Of a stretch of 64,000 nucleotides of DNA, positions 13,910 through 26,499 are shown one piece after another (the stretch's first letter is position 1; every line of letters starts with the position of its first letter). The translations under genes and the position numbers were made by a program. Below the pieces are notes generated by a model that was not told the origin of the DNA, did not search any database, and saw only the letters and a program-made list of their open reading frames with translations. The stretch spans positions 50,102,041-50,166,040 of the forward strand of contig OY747714.1 in the NCBI GenBank assembly GCA_963556495.2, in the 5' to 3' direction. Origin of the DNA: Valencia hispanica. Lineage: Eukaryota; Chordata; Actinopteri; Cyprinodontiformes; Valenciidae.

Positions 13910-15246
13910 TTCTATAAAATTAAAATCAATCTGTCTGTGTATTCAGCCATCTATTAAACTATTTAGTTATTGTTGTTGTTTAGTGTTTCCTGTAATATTT
14001 CTCATTAGTATTTCTGATATTACAACTAAATTTAAACACAGTTTAAATTATGATTGACTCCATTGAACAAGTATCAATGTTTAATAATAAATAACAAAAT
14101 GTAACCTCTTCTGCCAAATTAATATTTCTTCTGTCTCCAAACTGTTTAAACCGTCCTGAACATTAACTGAGAGAACAGGAAGTAACAACTTTATTCACAT
14201 CCTGACCAGACAGAAACCCATCACACCTCCACCTCCTCCACCACCTCCACCACCAAACCCAGTTTGTTCACATTAAAATCACCGTCTATTAATGGATTTA
14301 TTATAATCATTTGAAGGAAATGCATGTTTACAGTAATATCATGTCCCATTTCAGTGACACTATAATAATGATTCATATTTGTTTTACATCTCAGTAACAA
14401 ACTAGTAGTTTCTCCAGTGCTCTGCAGCGCCTCCTGTTGGAGTCAAATATCATCAGTTTGTAATATTTCCTCCATCAGTTATGAACGGAGCTGCTTCTAA
14501 ATGTCTACATTATGAAAATAGGGAACAATAAAGGTTCCTACTTCATGGTTCCTTCTGATTATTAAACATCATCTCATGTTTGGTTGGAGGCTGCACGTTA
14601 AGCCCCGCCCTCTTTCTGTCAGCATGTCTCTTTTTATTGGTGGAGGATCAGCTCGGTTTCATCTGGTTTGACTTGAAATATATATTTTCCATATCAGAAT
14701 CAAATAAAATCAAATAAAGAAGTTACCCTTATATTTCTAAATGTAGCTTATGTTTCTTTTCTTTCTTCATTTCTTTCTTTCCTGGTACTAAAATATGAGC
14801 ATTTCCAATAGTTTTTGCAACATTTATTTTATTTTATTTTATTTTATGTAAATTAAATCCTTCTGTCAGTTAACCTCCAGCATTAAGGTGATGTAGTGAT
14901 CAACAAAAATAAGACAAACAGGAACATGTTTCCTCTGAACTCTTCAGGTATCTGATGTGACCACTAGATGGCGTTGTTATGACATCAGCAGTGACGTGTA
15001 GCCCTGATGTGGCCACCATGCTGCCCTAACAACGAACTGAAGATGATTTGGCCTGATCCTGTGGTTGCTGAAGGCTGATGATGGAGTAACAAGCTGCCGG
15101 GTTTAAATAATAAAACAAGCTGATAAAAACAAAGCTTGGATTACATCTTTAAACATTTATTATACATGTTACAGTAAAAGTTAAATAACCAAGCATTAAA
15201 AAGTTGGAGTAATATGAATAACCCTCTTGTTGTCTACCAGGGCAGA
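13910..15246. other. Intergenic DNA between gene B and the inverted duplication
   Basis: No gene is supportable. An A/T-rich (TTTTA)n tract lies at about 14,820-14,850. CCCCGCCCTC at about 14,600 resembles the flank upstream of gene A (CCCGCCCTC near 10,036), suggesting shared upstream ancestry. Confidence 0.4.
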
Positions 15247-16136
15247 CCAGATATTTAGTTTCCTTTTTCCAGATTTAAACTATTTCAGGACCAAACAGTG
15301 ATCCTGACTCACCCACCCGCTACTGTTTCCTAAGACTTTTATGTCCAGGAAATCTAAACCAATCACAGCAAAGTTAAAGTCATAATTAGATCAATCTAGA
15401 GCCAATCAACAGGTTCTGATGATCTTCTGCGTCCAGCCAATGAAAAGACGACATTTAAGATTAGATGTTGGACAATGTGACAGACTGTTGCATCATGGGT
15501 ACACAAAGGAGCGTTAGCACAGATCCTTCCTCCCAGCAGCTGTTAGACTCTAGAACCATCACGGCTCCCAACAAACTCAAACTATGCACAAATACACATG
15601 TAAATTTTTATGAAGTTATCCTACTCAGTTGCACATTTCTATAAGTTGTAGTATGACATTTTTAATATCTGCACAGTTTTGTTCTCATCTTTGTCCTTTT
15701 TCTGTACCGTCTGTTAGTTTTAGTTGTGTGTAAATCTACTTGCTTCCATTGGTCTGTCACTCTGGTACACCTGCACACCCTCTGCTCTGTCACTTGTCTT
15801 TCCTGAGTCCCCGTTTACCAGAGTGTGACGTGTCCTTGAACGCCTCTCAGCATGTTCAGCAGGTTGGCTCAAAGAATCTCTGATATTTCAGAGCTGCTGA
15901 ATCTGAACAGAGGAAAACTTTGCTGGACTGAACAACAACAACGACACAGTAAGAGGTGTAATTATATGTATTGTTATACATTGTTTCCGTACTGAGAATG
16001 TTGCATAGAGTTCAGTTTATCAACATAGTGCTTTATAATAATCCATCCATCCAGTTTGTGCTCATATAGAAAGCTCTTGTGTTGCTCTGGGCTGACTCTG
16101 TTAATCTTCCTTCCAGCAGGTCTGAGGAACAACAAC

Positions 16137-17932
16137 ATGTCTGCTGTAACTTTACTCATCAGCTGGATCCTGATGTCAGAAAGTGTCTCCTGTTGGTCTC
16201 AATGTGAGTTCATCTGACTTTAATTATGCTGAACTTATGGTAAACAATATGCATCAATGGGAGAAGAAGTTGGATCCTGTATCATGTTAAAGTTTAAATC
16301 AGCTGTTCTTGTTGCTTTCACTGATTATTCATCATTCAGGGTTAAAATATGATGACAAAAAAATCAGATGGAAACGTTATTGGATCATTTATGAGAATTT
16401 CATTTTTATCAGGGAGAAATTAGTGCAATCAGAGGTTTAAGGCCGGGTGTTAAAGCGATTTTTACTGCGCTTCTTATCTAGACACGATAGTACATTTTGA
16501 TGTGCTCAGCTTCTCTCACCTTTACGGTAATCACCGTCAGCGCAGCAGGAAGGGGGCGGGGTCTCCTCCTTACAGGTAGAACAGGTAGAAATACTGGAGA
16601 TATGAAGAAAATCTGCATGTTTGTGTTTCAAAGAGGAGGAGAAAGACTTGATCCAGGGAGGATAAAGTGATTTTTCTTTTCTGACATGGAGACATGAAAG
16701 CTGTCAGTCTGACATGTTTAGAAGCTGCAGAATCAGCTTTACTGCCTGGATTTGACTTTGACTCCACTTTGGTCTCAATAAACCAACATGTTAAATATAT
16801 AAATCAATAAAATCTGGTGTGAAATAAAAATGTTGTCTGACTCAGGAGGCAGAGCAGCAGAGACTTTATCAGTTCTCGTCTTAAATCGGCTGTTTTTACC
16901 TTGATTCTCAGCCTCATTTAAAAGTTAATAATCGTCTCTATTAAATCATTAATAGAAGATAGAAGATATCACTATATTATCATAAAGTTTCACAACAACA
17001 CTCATAACCTGATCCTGCTTCTAAAGTCATATAAAACGTTCTTTGTTACAGTTCTAATAATCATGTATGAACAGACTGGAGGTCATGTGACCCTGGGCTC
17101 TCTGATGCAGCTGTAGGGAGCAGAGCTCCACGTTGACCTTTAACCTCTGTGGGGTCTCCTGTCCTGCAGATCGGAGGAACGTCTCGGCCGAAGCTGGACA
17201 CACCGTCACTCTGCCCTGTCAGCATCCTGACAACTTCACCGTGGAGGTGGTGAAGTGGAGCAGGACGGACCTGGGGGAGGAGTACGTCCTCCTCTACCGG
17301 GACGAGCAGCTGGATAAATCCTACCAGAAGCCGTCCTTCTGGGACCGGGTGGACCTGCAGGACAGGCTCATGGAGGACGGAGACGTGTCTCTGGTTCTGG
17401 AGGACGCCAGGACCCACGACGCTGGAACCTATGAGTGCAGAGTGGTCCAGAGGGGAGGAGCTAAGCTGGAAACTGCTCCCATCTGCATCATCCACCTGGA
17501 TGTAGCTCCTCCTCCTCCTCTTCTTCCAGGTGAGTCCGTCTGCCTCTGGATCAGAACTTCCAGCAGCTTCCAGGTTCTGGATGATGATAGAAACATCTCA
17601 GTTCTGATGATGTTGGTGAGACTCTAGAGATCAGCTGGTCTGAGATCAGTAGATGATGTTCTCCCACCTGGTTCTGTTCTGCAGGGGACAAAGACGGAAA
17701 CAAAGAGGACGAGGATGAAGACTATGAGTACGAAGAGGATCTGGAGGAAGGGACCAAGGAGGAAAAGATCCAGGATGAAGGGAATGAGGAAGAAGAGAAG
17801 GAAGGATCCATTGTCCTGCCGGTTCTCTTCATCATCATCCTCTTTGTTGTAGCTTTTCTGATCATCAGGGGGCGCTGCTTCAGACCACAGGTCCTAACAG
17901 AGCTGATTCTTAAGAATAAGTTTCTGCCGTAG
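16137..17932 (+). CDS. Gene C: single V-set Ig receptor with acidic stalk
   Basis: Exons are 16137-16203 (leader, MSAVTLLISWILMSESVSCW), 17170-17529 (V-set domain) and 17685-17932 (stalk, TM, tail, TAG). Junctions are phase 1 with T|GTGAGT, CTGCAG and G|GTGAGT signals; the product is 224 residues. The V domain has TVTLPCQHP, VVKWSRTD and the DAGTYECRV motif. It is followed by a Pro-rich joint and about 38 residues dominated by Glu and Asp. Next comes one TM helix (VLPVLFIIILFVVAFLII) and a tail of about 21 residues without a clear signalling tyrosine. The fold suits a B7/butyrophilin or CTX-type V-set surface protein; I cannot name an orthologue. A near-identical copy, gene D, lies inverted at 32.5-34.3 kb. 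Confidence 0.85.
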
Positions 17933-18288
17933 TCAGAACCTCAGAGGGAGTCCTGCTGCAGCTGCTGGGGCCCAGAACCAACCTGGATCCATCCAGAACC
18001 TGCTGGGATCTGAACCAGGACCAGAGATCAGGAACAATGTTTCATCTCCATCAGGTCAAAGTGTCTTTTCCATAGCTGCTGTGAACGCATCACCAGACAT
18101 GGACCCTCCTCCTCTATCGCCATGGTAACACATGCTTGAACCCTGACCTCCTGTAGAACAGGTTAGGCTCCCAGGTGAGCCACCTGTCAACTGATCCATG
18201 GAAGAACTGGACTGATCTTCTGTTCTCCTCTCAGGTTCCAGCGTTATCTTCTCATTTTATCTTGTTTCTGTTAAACTGAAGATTGAAC

Positions 18289-18294
18289 AATAAA
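18289..18294 (+). terminator. Poly(A) signal of gene C
   Basis: AATAAA 357 bases after the TAG stop; conserved in the inverted copy at 32,190-32,195. Confidence 0.6.
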
Positions 18295-18299
18295 GTTGT

Positions 18300-19827
18300 T
18301 TCTTTTTTGATAAAATGGTTAAAAAAAAGTGTTTAAAAGTAGAAACCAGCTACCTGGGGTTGAATGGAGCATCACAGAGTCCTCCCTGACCTGCTGCTGG
18401 GTTCCTTGGTCTCCATGATGCTGGATGTTCTCTGATGTTCTCTAAGGAACCTCTGAGGCCAGAACCAGAACATCTGGACTCTCGGTACTGATGGGGGGAA
18501 TTCTGAAGGCAGCAGCTGGTGATGGATTTTATTTTGGGATATCAGAATAAGGAGGGATGAATAAATGTGCGTGCAACATTTTATTATTTTCTTCTTTTTT
18601 GGGGGGGGGGGGGGGTCATTTGTAAAATAATTGTATACATTTGTAACACTTTCTTTCCACTTTACAGTTATTCTAACATTTTTTGTTGGTCTGTCACATA
18701 AAATCCATTAAAGTTTGTGTAAATCATAAAGTTCTGGCTGTATAAATATGTCTGTATCTGGATTTGATGCTGAAGTGATGAATGAATCGTCTTCCTCTGA
18801 TCCAAACAGTGAAACCATCATCTGAACAGACTGGAGAACCTTCAGGGTCCAATCAGACGGATCAGCGCTCTGCTGCAGCCTTACAGCGCTGCGTTCACTG
18901 ACATCTGGAAACAGAGGAATTCCCATCATTCTCAGTGTTTCATGGCAGCAGCTCTTCTGTCTGACCTTTAATCATGAGCTGCAGAACATCTGGAGGAGTT
19001 TCAGAACCTCAAGGATCCTGGAGTTCAGTTCTCTCCTCCAGAGTCCCAGCCGGGTTTTACTGCTGGAACCAACATGTCGCCGTTAAAGACACAGATGATC
19101 AGATGCATGTTGGATATGAACCAAAGTTGTTGCAGAAACACGTTTATTTTTCATGAATTGAATCCTTATTCCTCCTCAGCGCCATCATGTGAGCGGCTGC
19201 TGAGGGAAGCAGCAGCGACTCCAATCCTTCTCTGAACTCAACCGCTCCTCTGTCTCTGCAGATAATCTCTGCAGCTCTTCTGATCCACGTCTTTTGTCTC
19301 AGAGACGATGAAGACGGGTGAAGTTGAAGGTTAGAGCTGCAGCTGATCAGGTTTGTCTGGACTGAACCGGTTCTGAGGAGGAACCGCTCCCCCTCAGGGT
19401 CATCTACACGACTCCTCAGAGGTCAGAACAAGACAGCATTCATCGTGTTGGCTCAGTGTTTACTGGATGCTACAACAGCAGCAGAGTGTCGTATAGATTA
19501 GGTTTGATATCAGTTCCTGCTGACCTTTGACCTCCAGCTTATACAGTAAAGTTTATCTATGGATTCAGTGAATGGCTCTTTATGATAAGGCAGCATAAAG
19601 CTGCAGGGTGGAGCTGCTGATGGATGTTTCTCTGAGGTATTTTAACACCATTCCACCCCAGGATCAACCAAGGAGTGGTTTCATTCAGAAACACTCCAAA
19701 CCTCAGGCTCAGCAGGCTGCCTGACTGTAACCTGTTCATCCAACAATAAAATACATCAATAATACAAGGTCTGCAGGAGCTGTTTTATTAACTCCAGCCT
19801 ATAGATTGTACCATAGAGAGAACAATA
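18300..19827. other. Non-coding inner part of the left arm
   Basis: No gene seen. A G-homopolymer at 18,601-18,615 corresponds to a C-run in the right arm at 31,869-31,880, differing in length. Open frames here are mirrored in the right arm and lack start, splice or family support. Confidence 0.5.
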
Positions 19828-20547
19828 TATACAATTTTAACAGTTTTAAATATGCCTGCATTGTCTATAAATCCCTTCATCATTTGGCCCCGCCTCGTTT
19901 GGAGGAATTTATCACCTAACTAACTGTATTATTCATGTCTAATCATAAAACTTCTGGTTTTCATGTATCTGTTCTTTTTTTAATATTAAAGTTTTAGGAA
20001 CTTTTCTACAGAACTCCCAGCAGTGATCGAGTAAACCTGGAGTGGACTTTGTCGCCACCTGCTGGTCGTTGTATCAATGTTCAACATACCGGATCATCAT
20101 CTACAACCTGAGCCAGGGTCGGTAGAAAACTCTAATTTGTTCATTTCTTTCTATCTAGAGGGATTGATCAATGGTTGTTCTGCTCATTGAATGCAATGAG
20201 CAGCAACTCAATAAATCTGAGAAAACTACTGTTAATGATGAGCCACAGCCACTGATCTTCTATGAACAGAACTTATACAATATGAGCCAATCAAAACACA
20301 GAATCATGGCTGTAATAGGAAAAACTGGTTTATGACAAAGAGGAAAGTAAATATTTGAAATTCCTCTTGAAAATAGTAGTCCCAAACCAAATTTGAAGCA
20401 TGAAATGATTAATCATATGTTTCTGTTGAATTCCAAACTTTTCACGCAAACACAGAACACAGAAGTGTAAATAATGTTCAACAGTAATTGGACAATCACA
20501 TATTCCATCCAGAGGACCCTTATTTCACACCCAGGGACAGGTGATTG

Positions 20548-20578
<31 letters not shown>

Positions 20579-21732
20579 GGGGGGGGGGGGGGGAGCAAGA
20601 GGAAACATTTGCACATGTAGACTGATAAATATGGGCAGGAGAGGAAAATACTCAAATCTGAGCAACAGAATCAGTGTTCAGTTAAGGATTAATGACATTT
20701 TACAGAATTATAGGGGGAAATAACTTCCAAGATGATATTGTGCTTTTTAAGAGCAACAAGTAATTAATTGAGGTTTAAGTGATTAAAACTATTCCAGACC
20801 AGGTGGCAGTCCAGAAGGTGGTGACAGTGCACCTCAAGCTGTTTTCCAACCACCATAAAGTTGGAAGAAGAAGAAAACAAGTCTAATAAAGCGGGTAACT
20901 AGCCTTGGAATGCCAGCAGAGAGTAGTCAATCCATTGGGTGACTAGCCTAGAAATGCTAGTCGCGAGCCAATCCAATGCTATTGCCAGCCTATCTAATGT
21001 GATCACTCGTGAGGTGTCTCTCTCTCAGTTGCCCATAGTCAGATCAGTAGCTGGCTTCAGAATGGATATATCCTCCTGTGGCAGGGAAGTAGTCTGAATT
21101 TTGGCCCCAATACTGCGCCATAAAACTCGACATTCTGTTCCAGGATGTGTTTTTCTGATAAAGTGATATTAACTTTGTCTAAGAAGATCCAGCTGTAGTC
21201 CACATGAGGGTCACAGTACAGCAGCCCACCCAGAGCAGCTGCCCAGATACCAGGCCATCACTTTTTCAAAATAAAACTTTCAGATTAGGACGTGCATACT
21301 GTGTCAAATTTCCCTGACAGCATTTAAACAGTAAAACTAAGTAAATATAGCGACAAACTCGCTAAGTCGGCAGCACCGTTTCCGTTCTTGTTGTGTCAAA
21401 TGTTGTGAGCGAGCTAATCATGGCTGCGCATTTTATTCCCGATCTTTGCCACTCCTGTTGTTTATTATTCCTGTTTTGTACCCGTACCATGATTCTACAT
21501 AACTTAACTACTAAATAACTCCCATTTCACAGGAATCCCGCAGGACTTTAACTCAGCCTCTAGATGGCGCTGTTGCCATGTTTATACAGTGACGCTCTGA
21601 TTGGTTCTGACTGATCTTATTCATATCGAGAATTCTAAAAGATATGATAAACATGGAGTTGTCTTGTACACAATATAACAAACCCGAAAGCATGTTTGAC
21701 AGTACATTTAAAATAAATATTATATTTTTCAA
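19828..21732. other. Spacer of the inverted duplication, first part
   Basis: No gene found. A long T-run followed by a G-run lies at 20,551-20,594. The stretch 21,120-21,300 is related to 23,680-23,790, marking a dispersed repeat. Confidence 0.45.
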
Positions 21733-22220
21733 TTCAATTTAATTTAGTTCAGTTTATGTGTATAGCACCAATTTATAACTCATTTCAGCTCAAGGCAGTT
21801 TATTGGAAAAATCATCCATACATTCCAATTAATCCCTCAGTTCATTATTCCAACCAGTTTAAAGTCTTCTATCTAAGGAATCCCAGCAGACTGCATCATT
21901 GACTTGAGGTTGTGTCCCATTGATTCAGACTCCAACCACAGCAATCCCTCATACTGAGCAAGCATGTAGTGACAGTGGAGAGGAAAAACTCCCCTTTAAC
22001 AGGAAGAAACCTCCAACAGAACCAGAACCAGGCTCAGTACAAGCGGCCATCTGCCACGACTGTCTGGGGGATCAAGAAGTCAGAGTAGAGACATAGAAAG
22101 AGCAGAAGAACTGATTTAAGAGTACTTTCTATATTAAAGGAAAGTAAAAAGTTGATAACATGACACGGAGGATGCTCAGTAACTGGGAGCATCATCCCAG
22201 TCGATGCCCCCCGTCCAACA
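21733..22220 (-). repeat. Interspersed repeat, inverted relative to 38,950-39,485
   Basis: The reverse complement matches 38,950-39,485. Shared blocks include GGAGCATCATCCCAGTCGAT here against ATCGACTGGGATGATGCTCC there, the CCTCCAACAGAACCAGAACC block, and a tail with GGTGCTATA-type and AATTGAATTG sequence. Such tails occur at the 3' ends of fish LINE-type repeats; the family is not assigned. Confidence 0.7.
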
Positions 22221-22633
22221 AGAATTCACAGCCGGTATGACTTTGGAAATGAGAGTCTTCCAGAGAAGAACCAGAACCTTTGAAAAACTGCTTGATTTCT
22301 ATCTGACCGTCAGTTGTATACAATCTCTCCATCATCTGTTTCTGTGTTTTATAACATCCACCCATCACAGTCTGATATAAAGACTCTATACATCCACCTT
22401 CAGTAACCAGTTCATTCTCGCAGGGTTGCTGGAGGTTGTCTCCAGTCGTTGGGAATGTGTTCAGCTACACCCCAAACGAGTCCTAACAGACACACATTAG
22501 GAGCAACCATGCATGCACTCCCCACATGCCTGAAGGCAGCATTCTCCCACAAGCCAGAGTACCAGGAGAGAACCCACATGTGATCAGGGAGAACAGGCAA
22601 ACTCCACCCAGAGAGACGCTGACCTGGATCTAA

Positions 22634-22870
22634 GTCCAGGACAGGCAACAACTGAATCACAGCGGAGGCCCAAAAGCCTTCAACCAACCGCAGCTCTACC
22701 TTCTGGATCTGAGTCCAGGACAGGCAACAACTGAATCACAGCGGAGGCCCAAAAGCCTTCAACCAACCGCAGCTCTACCTTCTGGATCTGAGTCCAGGAC
22801 AGGCAACAACTGAATCACAGCGGACGCCCAAAAGCCTTCAACCAACCGCAGCTCTACCTTCTGGATCTGA
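22634..22870. repeat. Three 79-bp tandem repeats
   Basis: GTCCAGGACAGGC recurs at 22634, 22713, 22792 and 22871, an exact 79-base period. The copies are nearly identical, with single-base changes. No coding role is seen. Confidence 0.9.
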
Positions 22871-22899
22871 GTCCAGGACAGGCTAGCTGCACTCTGGAC

Positions 22900-23145
22900 T
22901 TAAAAAAACGTTTGTTTAGAATTTCCTTCGATTAAATGACTGATGTCATATGTATGAAATGTGTTCATGCTCTATTGCTTTATTGATCTTTCTCTTACTT
23001 TATTGTGTAATGTGTGTTTCTTTTACTTTTAATTTCCATAGTTTTTTTGTTTTGTTTTTTTAAATCACCAAATCATGTAAAGCACCTTGAATTGCCCTGC
23101 TGTTGAAAGTGTGCTATACAAATAAAATTGCCTTGCCTTGCCTTC
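22900..23145 (+). repeat. Interspersed-repeat 3' tail
   Basis: Ends GCTATACAAATAAAATTGCC followed by CTTGCCTTGCC repeats, as in short repeat tails of fish non-LTR elements. Family uncertain. Confidence 0.5.
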
Positions 23146-24420
23146 TGACAGCCAGGGAGCTGAGAAACAGCGCCCCCTGCTGGACAACTGCAAGCATCAA
23201 ACACCTAAAACACTTATCAGTCCATCAGATGTTCTGTCACCGCTCTGCATCCCAGGTTTTATGGTTCGGATCAAGTTTCTTTATCTTGTTTCTGTGGTTC
23301 ATCTTCTGTCTCCTGTTCACTGAGAAATATGAGAGAAAACTAAAACCTATAAGTTATTAGAAGACTTATACTTTGAGTTGTTTCTAACATTTTCCATTGA
23401 AATAATGTAATTTTTTGGTAAGAATTTTGAACTGATTAAATATTATAAAGATCTTTCTGGATCCACTGGTATCCTGCCAAATATGAATTACTCTTGAATT
23501 GCAGTCCAGGGGTCCTACTGTAAATGGCTGCACTGTGGACACTGATGCTATAGCGCCACCTTTAGGTAAACATAAAATAAAGCTGAAAATACTGAGCTGT
23601 CCTCAGAAACATCTCACTTTACCTCTGGCAACAGAAAATACATGATAAATGTTGATATTCTGCTAAACTCTACATTCTCTTCCAGGATGAGTTTTTCTAA
23701 ACTTTGTCTACCAGCTGTAGTCCACATGAGGGTTACAGTACAGCAGCCCACCCAAGCTGCTGCCCAGAACAGTTTCAGATTAGGACATGCACACAGACTG
23801 AAGACCAATAATAGGAGGATCCAACTAATTGAAAATATTATATTTAATTGCTTGATTAGGACTTTTCTCTCTTTGTTCCATCTCTAAAAACATGTGAGGT
23901 TGGACAATCCGGCCTACAGGTAAAAATGTTAACATCAGCGGTCCTCCAGTCTGCTGAAGCTCTACGGTGCCGCTGTCCGTGGTGCTGGTCTGGCTCTTTC
24001 ACCTGCTCATAATGAAACATCCATAATAAACTATGTGTGTTTTATCAGTGCTAGTTTCAGTGTGTTGAAAACAACGGGAAAGTTTACAAGAATTTTAAAC
24101 GTGACCAATAACTGTGTGAACGCTCAGCTTTAAATGTTACAAAACTGATTTACAGCTTTAAAATAAATCATTAGAAAATTAATCATTCTTGAATTGCAGT
24201 CCAGGGGTCTTAAATGGCTGCACTGTGGACACCGATGCTCTAGCGCCACCTTCAGGCGTCCTCGTAGTGAACTGTTCAAAATGGACCGATGGACTGTTTT
24301 AAGTAATAATAATTGTCCTCAGCATTCTTCAAACACACTCAAGTTTATGGTTATTGTCCCTAGCAATTTTAAAATCGCTAGGCAGATGGGGGAATTGGAT
24401 GTCATGGCCCCCACCTGAGT
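23146..24420. other. Spacer, middle part
   Basis: No gene seen. TTGAATTGCAGTCCAGGGGTC occurs at about 23,493 and again near 24,190, each followed by CTGCACTGTGGACAC and a TAGCGCCACCTT block, so two copies of a dispersed segment lie 0.7 kb apart. Confidence 0.45.
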
Positions 24421-25400
24421 GGGGCTATCCCCCTGTCGGGTGCACTTGGATGGGGGAAGGGGTGTGCGGGAGGAGGGGGGCTGAGCTCAACCTGGGTGTC
24501 TAGTGTCTTTTGTGTTTTGATAGAGCGTATGTCGGGGTGGGTATAGCTCTCCTTCTGGGGCTATTTGAGTCAGTGGGGGAGCTGGCTCCCTGGGAAGGAC
24601 ACTACTGGGGAATCAGTACCTGGACCTGGGAGTATAGAGTGTTTATAGGGTGTGTGAGTGAGGGTACAGTGTCCTTTCTTGGGTGTCTTGGTGTGTCGGT
24701 GAGAGTGCATGTACGTTAAGAGGGAGGGAACGTATGACTGTGTCTGTATGTCTCTGCCTCCCTGTCATGTTAGATCTTGGGCTGCCCTCTCCCCTGGCAC
24801 TTCTCAGGCCTTACATCTAATGGGGGGCTATTTCCCCTCCATCACTCTCTGCCAGTGACTGATGCCCCTGCCTGCTGGTGTGTTGGTGGCTCTTGATATC
24901 CGGGGCTGGTGCTCAGGAGGGCGATCCGGTTCAAACCTGCTGTATGCCTGACCGGGCCTTAGTGGTTGGTCGGCTGATGTGCCGGGCTGATGTCTTCCTT
25001 CTGTTGGTTGGGACACCTCTTTCGGTTGTGCCAGTTTTGGGATTGTTGGATGCTGCCTGTCCAGTGGGTCGGCGGAATACGGATACACTGTCAATGCTCA
25101 TTCGATCACCTGTCCTGTACGTTTCATGCGTGGTCAGTTCATTGGTGGGTTTGACTGGCCTTGGTTGGATGCCTGGTGTCGGCACTTTGCATTGCAAGGT
25201 ATCAGGATTCAGGAACTGGCACAACTTGGTGTCCAGGTGCTGGCTGGGCTTGGCCTGGGGATGTCATCCGTCCGCTGCAGCCATCGGTGTGGCATCCCGA
25301 CGTGGGGCCCCTCGTTGGCCAATCCCTGGTCGAGTCCCTGCTGGGGGGTGGGGATATAACCCTATACCATGTTGCTTTTAATGTGTTTAATCATAAAAGC
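24420..25400 (+). repeat. GC-rich repeat-derived DNA
   Basis: Strikingly G/C- and TG-rich compared with its flanks, with overlapping open frames in several frames that look compositional. Its end (TCCCTGGTCGAGTCCCTGCTGGGG) is related to 50,500-50,530 upstream of the gypsy element, so both probably derive from the same repeat family. Confidence 0.5.
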
Positions 25401-25510
25401 AGTTTATTATTAATAAACACATTGTTACAGACCACAAACTGTCTGGAGCTTTTGATCAGTCATATAATCAGGACATTTAAGGTTCCCTCTATGCCCTCTG
25501 GTGACTAATT

Positions 25511-25735
25511 GTGAGCAGTGGGAACCCAACTGTTCAACCTCAGAAGGGGACAGGAGAAAGGAAGACCTCTGGTCCAGTTCAGAAACCCAGAGAGAAGAAG
25601 ATCTCCTACATCCTCCTCCTCCTTGTTCTCATGACAGCTTCATGGACAACCTTCAGCCCTGCTGATGCTGCTGACTCTGTTCTTCCTGAAAATTTCCACC
25701 TGAGGATCTCTGGCGACCTCTGGTGGTTAATGTGA
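25511..25735 (+). other. Unassigned open frame (74 residues) with a hydrophobic stretch
   Basis: It has a basic N-terminal part, then a short hydrophobic run (YILLLLVLMT), then TGA. A segment 100 bases further on (25,835-26,055) is related to 6,409-6,620 near gene A. It may be the 3' remnant of an Ig receptor gene. I see no Ig fold and no convincing splice context. Confidence 0.25.
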
Positions 25736-26499
25736 CCTACTGCTGATTCTTCCATTAATGGATCATTTCACAGGTCCCATATTGAGGTGCTAAAACTAAA
25801 ACGTTTTGCTCTCTGAGTTTCATCTTTTCACTGAAGTCTACAGAGGATCATCCTGTCCTCAGTGCTGAGGAAACAGAATGTTCTGCAGAAATAAAACCTA
25901 GATTACTGCAGCTGCAGTAGGACTCACAGTCTGAAGGACTGTAGAATAGAGACATATATCAGTGTTTCAAAGCAACATTTTAATGAATGGGCCGGTCGGT
26001 TCATTTGGCCGATTCTAGATGTCAACAGCTTGTAACTGCTAACAGCTGAACACATCTGCTGGGCCAGTGGCGTTGTCAAACGATTTTGCCGGGGCTTCAG
26101 GCTTGGATGTGTCAATGTGTGTGAACGCAGAAAAGTTCAAAATAAAAATTTTATGGCAACAAAACAAAAGAACAAGAAGCTTACATAAACTCGGGAGGAT
26201 GAGGAAAAATACAGCGACGGGTACACAGGCCCCTGGGGCCTGTACCATGAAGCCGGATTAGGTGGCTAGCCAGCTATGTTTCAGCTTAGTTTCCACCAAC
26301 CCTGGGTTTTGGGTACCATGAAAGTGGCTCGGCTTTGATCGGTGTTCGTTGCCATGGTATCTTACGCTGCACGGCTAACCTGCTCCGGGGCAGGTTATGT
26401 TCTGGATTCGAGATCTCAGACTGAAGTTTGACCAATCAGCTGTGAGCAAAGACACATATATGTGACGTAACTAATTCCCAGCGTCTGTTCTCTGTTGCA

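Larger units (their letters stand above)
15247..19827 (+). repeat. Left arm of a 4.58-kb inverted duplication
   Basis: The reverse complement of 29,561-35,852 matches this arm from CCAGATATTTAG at 15,247 to GAGAGAACAATA at about 19,827. Removing the two transposons and their target duplications from the right arm leaves about 4.58 kb, the same as here. The V-set exon encodes an identical protein in both arms; scattered substitutions elsewhere show they are not simply one sequence copied by error. It contains gene C. Confidence 0.95.

Noticed and set aside
15974..16159. 61-residue frame on - present in both arms of the inverted duplication
   Set aside because: Overlaps the leader exons of genes C and D in antisense; conservation is explained by the duplication itself.
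17061..17495. 144-residue open frame antisense to the gene C V-set exon, repeated in the right arm
   Set aside because: Shadow of a GC-rich coding exon; the sense frame has the Ig motifs and splice sites.
22625..22890. CRISPR-like direct repeats
   Set aside because: The 79-bp units abut without unique spacers, and the genome is vertebrate; it is a minisatellite.
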